11,722 nt of DNA, from positions 1-11,722 of the forward strand of contig DTSJ01000201.1 in assembly GCA_012965445.1 (NCBI GenBank), in the 5' to 3' direction. Both the position numbers and the translations under genes were made by a program. Below, piece after piece: positions 1 to 7,083 of the stretch. Below the pieces are notes generated by a model that searched no databases, had not been told where the DNA came from, and worked only from the letters and a program-made list of their open reading frames with translations. The DNA comes from Candidatus Hydrogenedentota bacterium (GTDB lineage: Bacteria > Hydrogenedentota > Hydrogenedentia > Hydrogenedentiales > GCA-2746185). Positions within the stretch are counted from its first letter, which is position 1; every line of letters starts with the position of its first letter.

Positions 1-26
1 TAATAACACGTAGTCCGCATTCCAGC
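1..26. repeat. 26-base near-duplicate of 3506-3531
   Basis: Positions 1-26 match 3506-3531 (inside sdhC) at 25 of 26 bases; the only difference is A at 12 versus C at 3517. The two copies are read in different frames: RWNADYVLL in the TPR gene and AGMRTTCYY in sdhC. The match ends sharply at 27/3532 and may extend left beyond the window. Confidence 0.7.
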
Positions 27-438
27 GAAAATATGCCTTATCATTCCCCTTCGGACGATCTTTTCCCGCCTTGTCAAAGAAATCCAGCGCCTGCTGAAAC
101 CAGTCGTAAGCGACATGCCCCGAACTCATCGAATCACTCCGGAAATGGGCGCGCGCGCGCCGTTCACATAGAACACCCGAGTAGTAATTACGCTCATATT
201 TCTTCTTCAGACCATCCACAAGCACCTGCGCCTCCTCAAAAGCGCTCATACGCTCAGACAACTGATCCGATAGCGACAATATCAGCGATATCTGTGCATC
301 GTGGTTCTTGGGATCAACTTCCAGAATGTCCAGACAGATGCTTAGCGCTTCGCCGGGGTCATTGAGCAGTCGATATCGCTCGGCCATTTTCAGCGCCGCC
401 GGCACTGAAGCCGTTGAAATCTTCTTGAGACGCTTCAT
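1..438 (-). CDS. TPR-like helical-repeat protein, C-terminus missing (partial)
   Basis: An open frame of 146 codons runs from ATG at 438 to the left edge with no stop, so the gene is cut off by the window. AGGAG lies 7 bases before the ATG, and the gene starts 13 bases after the sdhB stop, so it is probably the fourth gene of the sdh operon. Residues 14-60 (PAALKMAERYRLLNDPGEAL onward, with a DPKNHDA turn) look like one tetratricopeptide repeat. Residues 107-125 (VAYDWFQQALDFFDKA) look like a second helix pair, and RWN at 138-140 follows. No signal peptide or membrane segment is seen, so it is probably cytoplasmic. TPR proteins usually serve as protein-binding scaffolds. A role in assembling or regulating the dehydrogenase is only inferred from position. 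I do not recognise a named family. The last 26 bases nearly duplicate a stretch of sdhC (see findings). Confidence 0.75.
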   Translation of the reverse strand, partial: MKRLKKISTASVPAALKMAERYRLLNDPGEALSICLDILEVDPKNHDAQISLILSLSDQLSERMSAFEEAQVLVDGLKKKYERNYYSGVLCERRARAHFRSDSMSSGHVAYDWFQQALDFFDKAGKDRPKGNDKAYFRWNADYVLL

Positions 439-451
439 AGCGCTTCTCCTG

Positions 452-1192
452 CTACTTCTTGATCATCCGCATGAGTTTTTTCAATGGATCATAAAAGTCA
501 TCCGCCACTCGTTCCTTCAGCGGAATAATAGCATTGTCGGTAATCTTGATCGATTCAGGACATACCGTCGTGCAGCATTTCGTAATATTGCAGTATCCGA
601 TGCCGTATTCTTCCTTGAGCGCTTTTGTGCGTTTCTCAATATCCAGCGGCTGCATCTCCATTCCCGCCGTATAGACAAGAAAGCGCGGCCCGATAAACTC
701 ATCGTGGAGCTCGTGATCCCGCAGCACATGACACACATCCTGACACAAATAACACTCGATGCACTTCCGAAACTCCTGCACGCGATCAGTATCAACAGTA
801 TCAATGCGCCAGGTACCGTCCTCATCGTCCGCCGTCCGCGGCGTAAACTTCTGTATCTTCTCTTTCACCCGATAATTCCAGGACACGTCCGTAACAAGGT
901 CGCGCTGCACAGGAAAAGCCTGCATCGGCTCAATCGTGATCGGCTCATCCGTCGGCAAATCGCTCATTCGCGTCATACACATGAGCTTGGGACGGCCATT
1001 GACCTCTGCCGAACACGATCCGCATTTCCCCGCCTTGCAGTTCCATCGAACAGCCATATCGTTTGCGGATTCGGCCTGGATCTGATGTACGGCATCCAAT
1101 ACCACCATTCCTTCGGTGATTTCGGTCGAATATTCCTGGTATTCACCGCCGTCCTTGTCGCCTCGCCAGATATCAAATCGTACTTCGGCCAT
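452..1192 (-). CDS. sdhB: Succinate dehydrogenase/fumarate reductase iron-sulfur subunit
   Basis: This 246-residue protein carries electrons from the flavoprotein FAD to the membrane quinone site in complex II. The N-terminal 2Fe-2S ferredoxin domain has Cys52, Cys57, Cys60 (NCKAGKCGSC) and Cys72. The C-terminal domain has Cys144, Cys147, Cys150 and Cys154 (CIECYLCQDVC) and Cys201, Cys206/Cys207 and Cys211-Pro (CNITKCCTTVCP), which fit the usual 4Fe-4S and 3Fe-4S clusters. The length is normal for SdhB. ATG overlaps the sdhA stop by one base (TAATG), with AAGGAG 8 bases upstream, which suggests translational coupling. All cluster ligands are present, so this subunit looks intact. Fumarate reductase activity cannot be excluded from sequence alone. 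Confidence 0.96.
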   Translation of the reverse strand: MAEVRFDIWRGDKDGGEYQEYSTEITEGMVVLDAVHQIQAESANDMAVRWNCKAGKCGSCSAEVNGRPKLMCMTRMSDLPTDEPITIEPMQAFPVQRDLVTDVSWNYRVKEKIQKFTPRTADDEDGTWRIDTVDTDRVQEFRKCIECYLCQDVCHVLRDHELHDEFIGPRFLVYTAGMEMQPLDIEKRTKALKEEYGIGYCNITKCCTTVCPESIKITDNAIIPLKERVADDFYDPLKKLMRMIKK

Positions 1193-3019
1193 TACGCGTT
1201 CTCCTTGATAATGCTTGTCTGTTCGTCGGTCTGAGGTTTTATAGGCTCTTGACGAATCCTCATGCTGCCGTCAGACTGCTTATCGATGATCATATTGACC
1301 TTCGCAAAATCCTCGCTCTTTTCCTGGTAGTCCTCGCGGAAATGAGCTCCTCGACTTTCCTGACGTTCAATCCCGCCGAGCGCCGCAGCCTCGGATACGA
1401 TAAGCAAATTGTGCAGATCCAACGCAGTGTGCCATCCAGGATTGTACTCCCGGTTTCCGCACGCCCCCACCGTCTTGACGCGTTCGCCAAGATCCTGAAT
1501 CTTCCCAAGCGCATCCTTCATGTCCGACTCAACCCGAACGATCCCGACCAGTGCCTGCATGAAATCCTGTAGATCATACTGAATCTGATAAGGCCCCTGC
1601 GCATCGCCGCCCATTTCCTCGAAACGCTCCAGGGGTGCCAACGCTTCTTTCTGAAGGTCACTAATCACTTCCTCGCCAACCTCAGCATGATCATACTCGT
1701 TCGCATGGAGCGCCGCATGTTCGCCTGCTCGATTTCCAAAGACAAGTAGGTCCGAAAGTGAATTTCCGCCCAGTCGATTGGCCCCATGCAGTCCGGCCGC
1801 ACACTCCCCGGCAGCAAAAAGACCTGACACCGTCGACATCTGCGTATCAGCATCCACATGAATGCCGCCCATCGCATAATGCGTCGTCGGTCCGACCTCC
1901 ATTGGCTCCTTCGTAATATCGATGCCCGCAAGTTCCTTAAACTGGTGATACATGCTCGGCAGCTTCTTCTTGATGTGCGCCTCGGCATTCGGAAGGTGTT
2001 CCTTAATCCAGGCGATATCCAGAAAGACGCCCCCGTGAGGGCTTCCCTTCCCGTCCTTAATCTGCTTAACGATACACCGCGCAACGTGGTCACGAGTCAA
2101 AAGTTCAGGAGGACGACGTGCATCGCGATCACCCTGCGTATACCGCCATCCCTCATCTTCATTGTCCGCCGTCGAGTTCGCGTACAATTCCGGAATATCG
2201 TCGAACATGAATCGGCGTCCCTCACTGTTCGTGAGTATGCCCCCCCTCGCCCCGAACACCTTCAGTCACCAATATGCCCCGCACACTCGGAGGCCACACC
2301 ATCCCCGTTGGATGGAACTGTATAAACTCCATGTCGATCAGCTCGGCCCCTGCGTCATAAGCCAGCGTATGACCGTCCCCGGTATACTCCCAACTGTTGC
2401 TCGTCACCTTGAATGCACGCCCAAAGCCGCCCGTCGCCATGATCACTGCCTTGGCCTTGAACAGCTTGAACCGGCCCTTCTCACGCTCATAAGCAAAGAC
2501 ACCCGTCACGCGATCTCCGTCCTTGATAAGCCGATACACCGTAAATTCCATGTGGAATTCGATGCCCTGATGGATACCGTGATCCTGCAGCGTCCGTATC
2601 ATTTCAAGCCCGGTGCGATCTCCCACGTGCGCAAGTCTGGGATACTTGTGACCTCCAAAATTCCGCTGAAGTATTTTCCCGTCCTTCGTCCGGTCAAACA
2701 ACGCGCCCCACGCCTCAAGTTCGCGTACCCGGTCCGGTGCTTCCCTAGCATGCAGTTCAGCCATGCGCGGATTGTTCAAGTACTGCCCGCCCCGCATCGT
2801 ATCCGCAAAGTGGATCTTCCACCCGTCGCGCTCATCCACATTCGCCATCGCCGCCGCAACGCCGCCTTCTGCCATTACTGTGTGTGCCTTACCAAGAAGC
2901 GATTTGCAAATTACGCCAACCTTGGCTCCTGATGACGACGCCCTGATAGCCGCGCTTAATCCAGCGCCGCCTGCACCGATCACCAGAACATCGTATTCGT
3001 ATGTTTCTATATCCGACAC
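1192..3019 (-). CDS. sdhA: Succinate dehydrogenase flavoprotein subunit, interrupted by a one-base frameshift
   Basis: This subunit oxidises succinate to fumarate using covalently bound FAD. The start is GTG at 3019, overlapping the sdhC stop (TAGTG), with GGAGA upstream; a longer upstream frame would overlap sdhC. Residues 11-20 hold the Rossmann motif VLVIGAGGAG. His46 in KAHTVMAEGG is the expected FAD attachment site. HPTG (236-239) and RGEGG (256-260) are active-site motifs. At that point a run of seven C on the plus strand (2240-2246) throws the frame, and it ends early as HTHEQ-stop. With six bases the product reads on as RGEGGILTNSEGRRFMFDD, then the GGIHVD and HGANRLGGNSL motifs, to a stop at 1192. 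That gives about 608 residues, normal for SdhA. Both halves are well conserved, so an indel error or a very recent mutation is more likely than an old pseudogene. Confidence 0.93.
2240..2246. repeat. Seven-base C/G run at the sdhA frameshift
   Basis: Seven C on the plus strand (seven G in the coding strand) lie in the codons for RGEGG. Six would keep the conserved reading frame. Confidence 0.95.
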
Positions 3020-3834
3020 TAAAAAATTCTCCAATCCGACCAAATTCCCATTGCGCACATCCGAATGTAAACATCCGTAAACCCAACCCACACCAGGCTC
3101 ACCCACGCCCAGTTCATGTGCCTCGCGTTCAACGCGCTCACACAGTCATAACAGGCTTTCGTGATCTTTTTCTTCGCAAAAACATTCAGACCCCCCCCGA
3201 ACAAATGACGACTGCAGTGACACCCGAAGGTATACCCACCCAGAAAAAACGCATTCAGAAGGAGAACAATAGACCCTACACCGACTCCAAACTTCGTCGC
3301 GCCGTCGGCAGATACAAACCAGAACGCCTTATAAGCGTCATAGGTCAATACAAAAACAAACAGGCACGCAATATAAAAGAAAAACCGATGAGCATTCTGA
3401 AGAATTAGCGGTAACGAATTTTCGCCCCAATACGACTTGCGCGGCTCACCCACAGCACACGCCGGAGGATCAGCCCAGAACGCCTTGTAGTAAGCCCCGC
3501 GATAGTAATAACACGTCGTCCGCATTCCAGCAGGCCCCGCCATGATAAGCATCGCCGCCGAAAACGGAATAAAACTCGGCCACCAGCTCGGAACCTGAGC
3601 CGCAAAAAACCGCGGTTCATGCGCGGCCCCGTACAGCAGTGGAGAATAAAAAGGGGAGAGATAATGCGCCCCGCCGTCATGAAAGAAGTAGTTCGCACCC
3701 TGTAGCGCGGCCCAGGTCGCATAGATTACAAAACTTGACAAAATCGTAAAAACAGCCACTGGCTGTATCCACCACCCGTCCTTGCGAGAAGTCTCGCCAA
3801 AATTTCGCCGATTGATTGCACTGCCTTGTGACAC
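3019..3834 (-). CDS. sdhC: Succinate dehydrogenase membrane anchor, five-helix Sdh1-type SdhC
   Basis: This 271-residue protein would anchor SdhAB in the membrane and bind quinone. The start is GTG at 3834, with AGGAG 7 bases upstream. Hydrophobic segments lie near residues 22-45, 84-104, 148-170, 182-204 and 240-258, giving five helices in one polypeptide. No second anchor gene (sdhD) is present. Recognisable stretches are MRTTCYYYRGAYYKAFW (104-120), DPPACAVGEP (122-131), GCHCSRHLFGGG (204-215) and LNARHMNWAW (235-244). From memory these resemble the SdhC of mycobacterial Sdh1 (Rv0249c type, about 273 residues), whose operon has the same C-A-B order. The Cys/His-rich loop (Cys205, His206, Cys207, His210) could bind a metal or FeS cluster. 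An eight-G run encodes the Gly triplet at 213-215 and stays in frame here. The family call is strong; the cofactor is inference. Confidence 0.9.
   Translation of the reverse strand: MSQGSAINRRNFGETSRKDGWWIQPVAVFTILSSFVIYATWAALQGANYFFHDGGAHYLSPFYSPLLYGAAHEPRFFAAQVPSWWPSFIPFSAAMLIMAGPAGMRTTCYYYRGAYYKAFWADPPACAVGEPRKSYWGENSLPLILQNAHRFFFYIACLFVFVLTYDAYKAFWFVSADGATKFGVGVGSIVLLLNAFFLGGYTFGCHCSRHLFGGGLNVFAKKKITKACYDCVSALNARHMNWAWVSLVWVGFTDVYIRMCAMGIWSDWRIF
3191..3198. repeat. Eight-base C/G run inside sdhC
   Basis: Eight G in the coding strand encode Gly213-Gly215 of SdhC. The frame is correct on both sides at this length. Confidence 0.95.
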
Positions 3835-3887
3835 AATACCGCTCCTTTTACTTCCAACCGTCCATCATCTAACAAACACGAATGCCT

Positions 3888-3916
3888 ATTAAACCGAATT
3901 CGTTTCCTCCAGTCAA
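3888..3916 (-). promoter_or_regulatory. Probable sigma70-type promoter of the sdh operon
   Basis: On the minus strand TTGACT (3911-3916) is followed after 17 bases by TTTAAT (3888-3893), each one mismatch from consensus. Transcription would begin near 3880, leaving a leader of about 45 bases before the sdhC GTG. The stretch 3835-4010 between sdhC and the end of the bPH2 gene holds no other feature that I can support. Confidence 0.6.
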
Positions 3917-4010
3917 GCTGGCGGTCTAAATCGCGATGAATTTCCGCACTCTGACTATCGAGAAGGGGCTGGACGTTGAAGCGTTTTCGACTCCGCGCTG
4001 AGCAATACTT

Positions 4011-4575
4011 CTATGAACCGTTCACGTCACTGACCTGTTTTTCGATTCGCAACAGGATGTCGCAAATATCGCCCAGCAATTCATCCGTCGCCACCGGCGG
4101 AAGTCCCGAAGAGTCCGGCTCTGCAATGCCCTGTGCGTTACCAAGGTTCGACGTCACAATGTCGCGCTGAGCCAGAACAGCATCACGAAAAGCACGACCA
4201 TCGACGATTCCCACCATCCCCACCAATGAACCCACCGCTGACTGCCCAGCCGTTTCTACGGACAACGCCTCTATTTCGAAATGACGCATCAAGCGGCCCT
4301 TGGCTGAGTCCCAAGTCCGTAATCTTGTCCAGAGGTACTGTTTTCTCGAAACGAACAAAAATCCCCCCCCCCTCTACCTTGAGCGAACGATCAGTCAGTA
4401 CGCACTTCATTCGTTCGAGATAACGACGCGTGACCTTGCGTCCCGCGATCATCCAGACAGGAACAAACGGAATGCCAAACAGGGTTATCGTAAGTACAAA
4501 CGCTCCGTGCATCAGCCAATAGTCGCATACCTTGGGATTAAACTCGGCTTCCTGCAGGATACGTTCGGGTTCCAC
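4011..4575 (-). CDS. Membrane-anchored bPH2 (YdbS/YdbT-like) domain protein, frameshifted
   Basis: The start is GTG at 4575, with a GGAAGG-type site upstream. Residues 19-45 are hydrophobic (YWLMHGAFVLTITLFGIPFV) and can form a pair of short membrane helices. A bacterial PH-like domain follows: VLTDRSLKVEGGG, then KTVPLDKITDL and SQGPL at 91-95. The frame then breaks, and the natural continuation (MRHFEIEALSVETAGQS, ending LLRIEKQVSDVNGS) lies in the next frame after one surplus base near 4290-4293. Joined, the protein is about 187 residues, the usual size. The C-terminal helix (about 167-180) looks amphipathic. Members of this family sit at the cytoplasmic membrane; their molecular role is mostly unknown. 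A ten-G run (4363-4372) encodes Glu-Gly-Gly-Gly and is in frame. Either the base is a sequence error or the gene is newly inactivated. Confidence 0.8.
4363..4372. repeat. Ten-base C/G run inside the bPH2 gene
   Basis: Ten G in the coding strand encode part of Glu68 and Gly69-Gly71. The frame is conserved before and after it, so the break in this gene is elsewhere (4290-4293). Confidence 0.95.
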
Positions 4576-4614
4576 GGCTAAACCTTCCTTCCGACTTCAT
4601 CGCGCTTCCAATAA

Positions 4615-4643
4615 AGTATAGGCCAACCCCACTGTACTGTGAA
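4615..4643 (-). promoter_or_regulatory. Probable sigma70-type promoter of the bPH2 gene
   Basis: On the minus strand TTCACA (4638-4643), a 17-base spacer and TATACT (4615-4620) each match the consensus at five of six positions. Transcription would start near 4607, about 30 bases before the GTG at 4575. The bPH2 gene therefore seems to be transcribed on its own, separate from the divergent USP gene. Confidence 0.6.
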
Positions 4644-4713
4644 CACGTGTATCCCAACCAAACTCCTCCACGACTAGACGGCATTCCTCCGTTAGCGAAA
4701 GAAAAAGACACGC

Positions 4714-4742
4714 TTGATCCGCTCGCGTGTGTCTGCTTAAAT
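4714..4742 (+). promoter_or_regulatory. Possible promoter of the USP-transporter operon
   Basis: TTGATC (4714-4719) and TTAAAT (4737-4742) are 17 bases apart, each with four of six consensus bases. Transcription would begin near 4750, about 58 bases before the USP ATG. This is a weaker match than the two minus-strand promoters nearby. Confidence 0.35.
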
Positions 4743-4807
4743 AGCCGTTGCGAATCGAATCACCAGCATCGAGCAATATTCGAGCGCCAGTCAATTCAGG
4801 ATCACCC

Positions 4808-5665
4808 ATGCACTTAGACGAATTCGAATCACAATTCAACAGCGCCGTAAAGACCCCCTACGCCTATGAAGAAATATCCCTGGCTTCAATCGCTTTGATT
4901 TGCGATCACGACCAAGCCGCATCCGCCCAACTCTTGAAAAGCGTACAACACCTCGCGCCGCCCCTGGAAGGCCACTCTGATCCCCAGTGGAAAGTCTTCA
5001 GCCGCGAAGACTTCTCTTCCGTGTCAGACCTGCTTTCAAAACTCAATGACCTGGGCGCAGATCTCGTCGTCGTCGAACGCAATCTGAAACTTGATCATGT
5101 GGACAATCTGGTATACGGCCTGACCAACTACATCGACGCGCTCACCCAGGTCATGGATTCTCCAGTGCTGCTCCTCCCCACACGCGCACATGATCACCCC
5201 GAGACAGACTTCGGCACTCCCAAAACAATCATGGTGGAGACGAATCACCTCACAGGAGACGACGGTCTAATCAACTGGGGAGTTCGCTTCGCCGAACCCG
5301 ACGGCTCGCTCTTCCTCACCCATATCGAAGACGGAAATGCCTTCACAAACTACATAGAAGCGATCAGTCGAATCCCGGAAATAGACACCGCCCTCGCGGA
5401 AAAAACGATCCGCGACACTCTCCTCAAACTCCCCCACGATTTCGTGAGCAGCGCACGCGAGCGTCTCCAGACCACCTTCCCGGATCTAAAAATTGAAGAA
5501 ATCGTACAGTTCGGTTCCGCCCTGTCCCACTATGAATCGATCATCGAGGAAAAGAATATCGACCTGCTAATCCTGAACACAAAGGAAGCAGGTCAACTTG
5601 CAATGAACGGCATAGCCTATGCCATGGCTGTCGAATTCAAAGACCGACCGCTACTACTGCTCTAG
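4808..5665 (+). CDS. Tandem universal-stress-protein-like protein, degenerate nucleotide site
   Basis: The start chosen is ATG 4808 (MHLDEFESQF), with AGGA 7 bases upstream; the open frame extends 20 codons further but without a better site. The product is 285 residues, soluble, with two UspA-like halves. The first covers about 25-125 (SIALICDHDQ near its start, ADLVVVERN, then SPVLLLP). The second covers 139-285 (KTIMVETNH, then IDLLILNTKEAG and RPLLLL). Usp domains bind ATP through a G-x2-G-x9-G-S/T motif before the last strand. Here that place reads AGQLAMNGIAYAMAVEFKDR, without the pattern, so ATP binding is doubtful. The transporter gene follows after only 9 bases, which implies an operon and suggests a regulatory or partner role for that transporter. 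The family call rests on fold-like spacing and is less sure than the operon link. Confidence 0.75.
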   Translation: MHLDEFESQFNSAVKTPYAYEEISLASIALICDHDQAASAQLLKSVQHLAPPLEGHSDPQWKVFSREDFSSVSDLLSKLNDLGADLVVVERNLKLDHVDNLVYGLTNYIDALTQVMDSPVLLLPTRAHDHPETDFGTPKTIMVETNHLTGDDGLINWGVRFAEPDGSLFLTHIEDGNAFTNYIEAISRIPEIDTALAEKTIRDTLLKLPHDFVSSARERLQTTFPDLKIEEIVQFGSALSHYESIIEEKNIDLLILNTKEAGQLAMNGIAYAMAVEFKDRPLLLL

Positions 5666-5674
5666 GAACTCATT

Positions 5675-7060
5675 TTGGAAGAACAACTACACGAAGTCGA
5701 AACATGGAAGACACTGGTCTTTCTCGGCCTGCTAATCGCCATGGTAATGGCCCTCGCCTTCGAAGAAAAAATCCACGCGAAAAAATCGCTCATAACAGGC
5801 ACCTTCGCCATCATTTGCGTCTTGCTCGCAGACTTCTTCCAGCTCCTGCCCATCGGTCACGTCATCAACGTCTTTAACGAAGAGCTCCACATACCCATAT
5901 ACATCGTCGGAATCGAATGGGAGGTAATCGCGGTCATCGTCGGTGCTAGCCTCTTTGTCGATGTCACGTCCCGCTCAGGACTCTTCACCTGGATCGCCCT
6001 CAAGCTCACCAAAGCCTCCAAAGGAGACCCGGTAAAGCTCCTCATCAGCTACGGAGTCCTCACCGTCGTCTTCTCCGCATTTCTAAACAACGTAACCGCC
6101 ATGATTATCGTCGGCTCCCTCACCACCGTGTCGCTCAAAAAACTGGATCGCACACCCCTACTCCTCGGCTTCCTCCTCGTAGAAGGCTCCCTGACCAACG
6201 TCGGCGGTCTCCTCACGCTGATCTCATCCGTCCCGAACATCATCATAGGCAGCACCGCAGGAATCTCCTTCATGGAATTCTTCATGAAAAGCGCCCCGTA
6301 CGTCATTGTCTCGACCATAGCCACAATCTGGCTCGGCAAACGTCTCTTCAACGTGACCAGTTTCGCCACCGAAGAAGAACGCGCCGAAGCTGCAGAACGC
6401 GTCGAAAGTTTCGACGAGAATGACGGGATCAAGAGCCAGGGCTTCTTCTACCTCAGCGCCGTCTCCTTCGTATGCCTCATCGGACTCTTCGCCACCTGTG
6501 CAAATATCCCCTACCTTAAAGACCTCGGTCTCGGATTCATCGCCATCAGTTTCGCCCTCATCATGCTGTGGGCCTACAAGCACGAAGTAGACGAATTCTA
6601 TGCAGGTCTGGACTGGGATCTCATCTGGTTCTTCATGACACTATTCGTCGTCATCAATACCATGGAACACGCCCACGTCCTAGCCCTCATCGGCACCGGA
6701 ATCGAAGGCGTCATCGCACTCGGCGATACCGTCGGCGGCGCAGGACTCCTCTGGTGTTCCGCCATCGCAAGCTCCGTCACCGATAACATCCCCCTCGCCG
6801 CCGTCCTCTCCAAAATCCTCGACATCAGAACCACACCCTCCGACTCAACCCTTTGGTGGAGCGTAATCTTCGGCGCCAACCTCGGCGGCAATCTCACCCC
6901 CATCGGCTCCGCCTCAACAGTAGTCGCCGTCACCGTAATGCAAAAAAACAAACTCGGTATGAACTTCATCCGATTCGTAAAACTCTCCTTCCCATTCGCA
7001 ATCGTCCAACTCATCCTCGCAACCCTCTTCGTCCTACTAATCATCCCCCTCTTCCCCTAA
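5675..7060 (+). CDS. ArsB/NhaD-type ion transporter (IT superfamily) membrane protein
   Basis: The start is TTG 5675, with AGGA 7 bases before it and 9 bases after the USP stop; the next in-frame Met is 24 residues in, inside the first helix. The product is 461 residues with about 11-12 hydrophobic helices. Two inverted-repeat halves carry the expected motifs: FLNNVTAMIIV (136-146) with LTNVGGLLTLISSVPNIIIG (173-192), and SVTDNIPLAAV (367-377) with GANLGGNLTPIGSASTVVAV (400-419). These are the helix-breaking, substrate-binding regions of the ArsB/NhaD/SLC13 group. Residues 229-252 form a charged cytoplasmic loop (EEERAEAAERVESFDEND). The substrate is uncertain: Na+/H+ exchange, as in NhaD, is the first guess, but an anion or dicarboxylate is possible. 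Wobble bases are strongly C/A, as expected for this strand. Confidence 0.88.
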   Translation: MEEQLHEVETWKTLVFLGLLIAMVMALAFEEKIHAKKSLITGTFAIICVLLADFFQLLPIGHVINVFNEELHIPIYIVGIEWEVIAVIVGASLFVDVTSRSGLFTWIALKLTKASKGDPVKLLISYGVLTVVFSAFLNNVTAMIIVGSLTTVSLKKLDRTPLLLGFLLVEGSLTNVGGLLTLISSVPNIIIGSTAGISFMEFFMKSAPYVIVSTIATIWLGKRLFNVTSFATEEERAEAAERVESFDENDGIKSQGFFYLSAVSFVCLIGLFATCANIPYLKDLGLGFIAISFALIMLWAYKHEVDEFYAGLDWDLIWFFMTLFVVINTMEHAHVLALIGTGIEGVIALGDTVGGAGLLWCSAIASSVTDNIPLAAVLSKILDIRTTPSDSTLWWSVIFGANLGGNLTPIGSASTVVAVTVMQKNKLGMNFIRFVKLSFPFAIVQLILATLFVLLIIPLFP

Positions 7061-7083
7061 CTCCCACAACTCCCGACGCCCTG

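Noticed and set aside
308..1234. Long plus-strand open frame opposite sdhB
   Set aside because: It is antisense to an unmistakable sdhB with all cysteine ligands; its Arg/His/Leu-rich product is typical of a shadow frame.
2162..2932. Plus-strand open frame opposite sdhA
   Set aside because: It is antisense to conserved flavoprotein sequence on both sides of the frameshift, without a ribosome site or recognisable product.
3109..3408. Plus-strand open frame opposite sdhC extending into the sdhA start
   Set aside because: The SdhC C-terminal motifs on the minus strand are conserved; the plus-strand product is low-complexity and basic.
4597..4806. Minus-strand open frame (about 69 codons from ATG 4806) between the divergent bPH2 and USP genes
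   Set aside because: There is no ribosome site, its 3' part covers the strong bPH2 promoter at 4615-4643, and the product is not recognisable. It could still be a remnant, but support is too weak.
7061..7083. Possible bidirectional terminator between the convergent transporter and phosphodiesterase-like genes
   Set aside because: The 23-base gap has no inverted repeat or T run that I can see.
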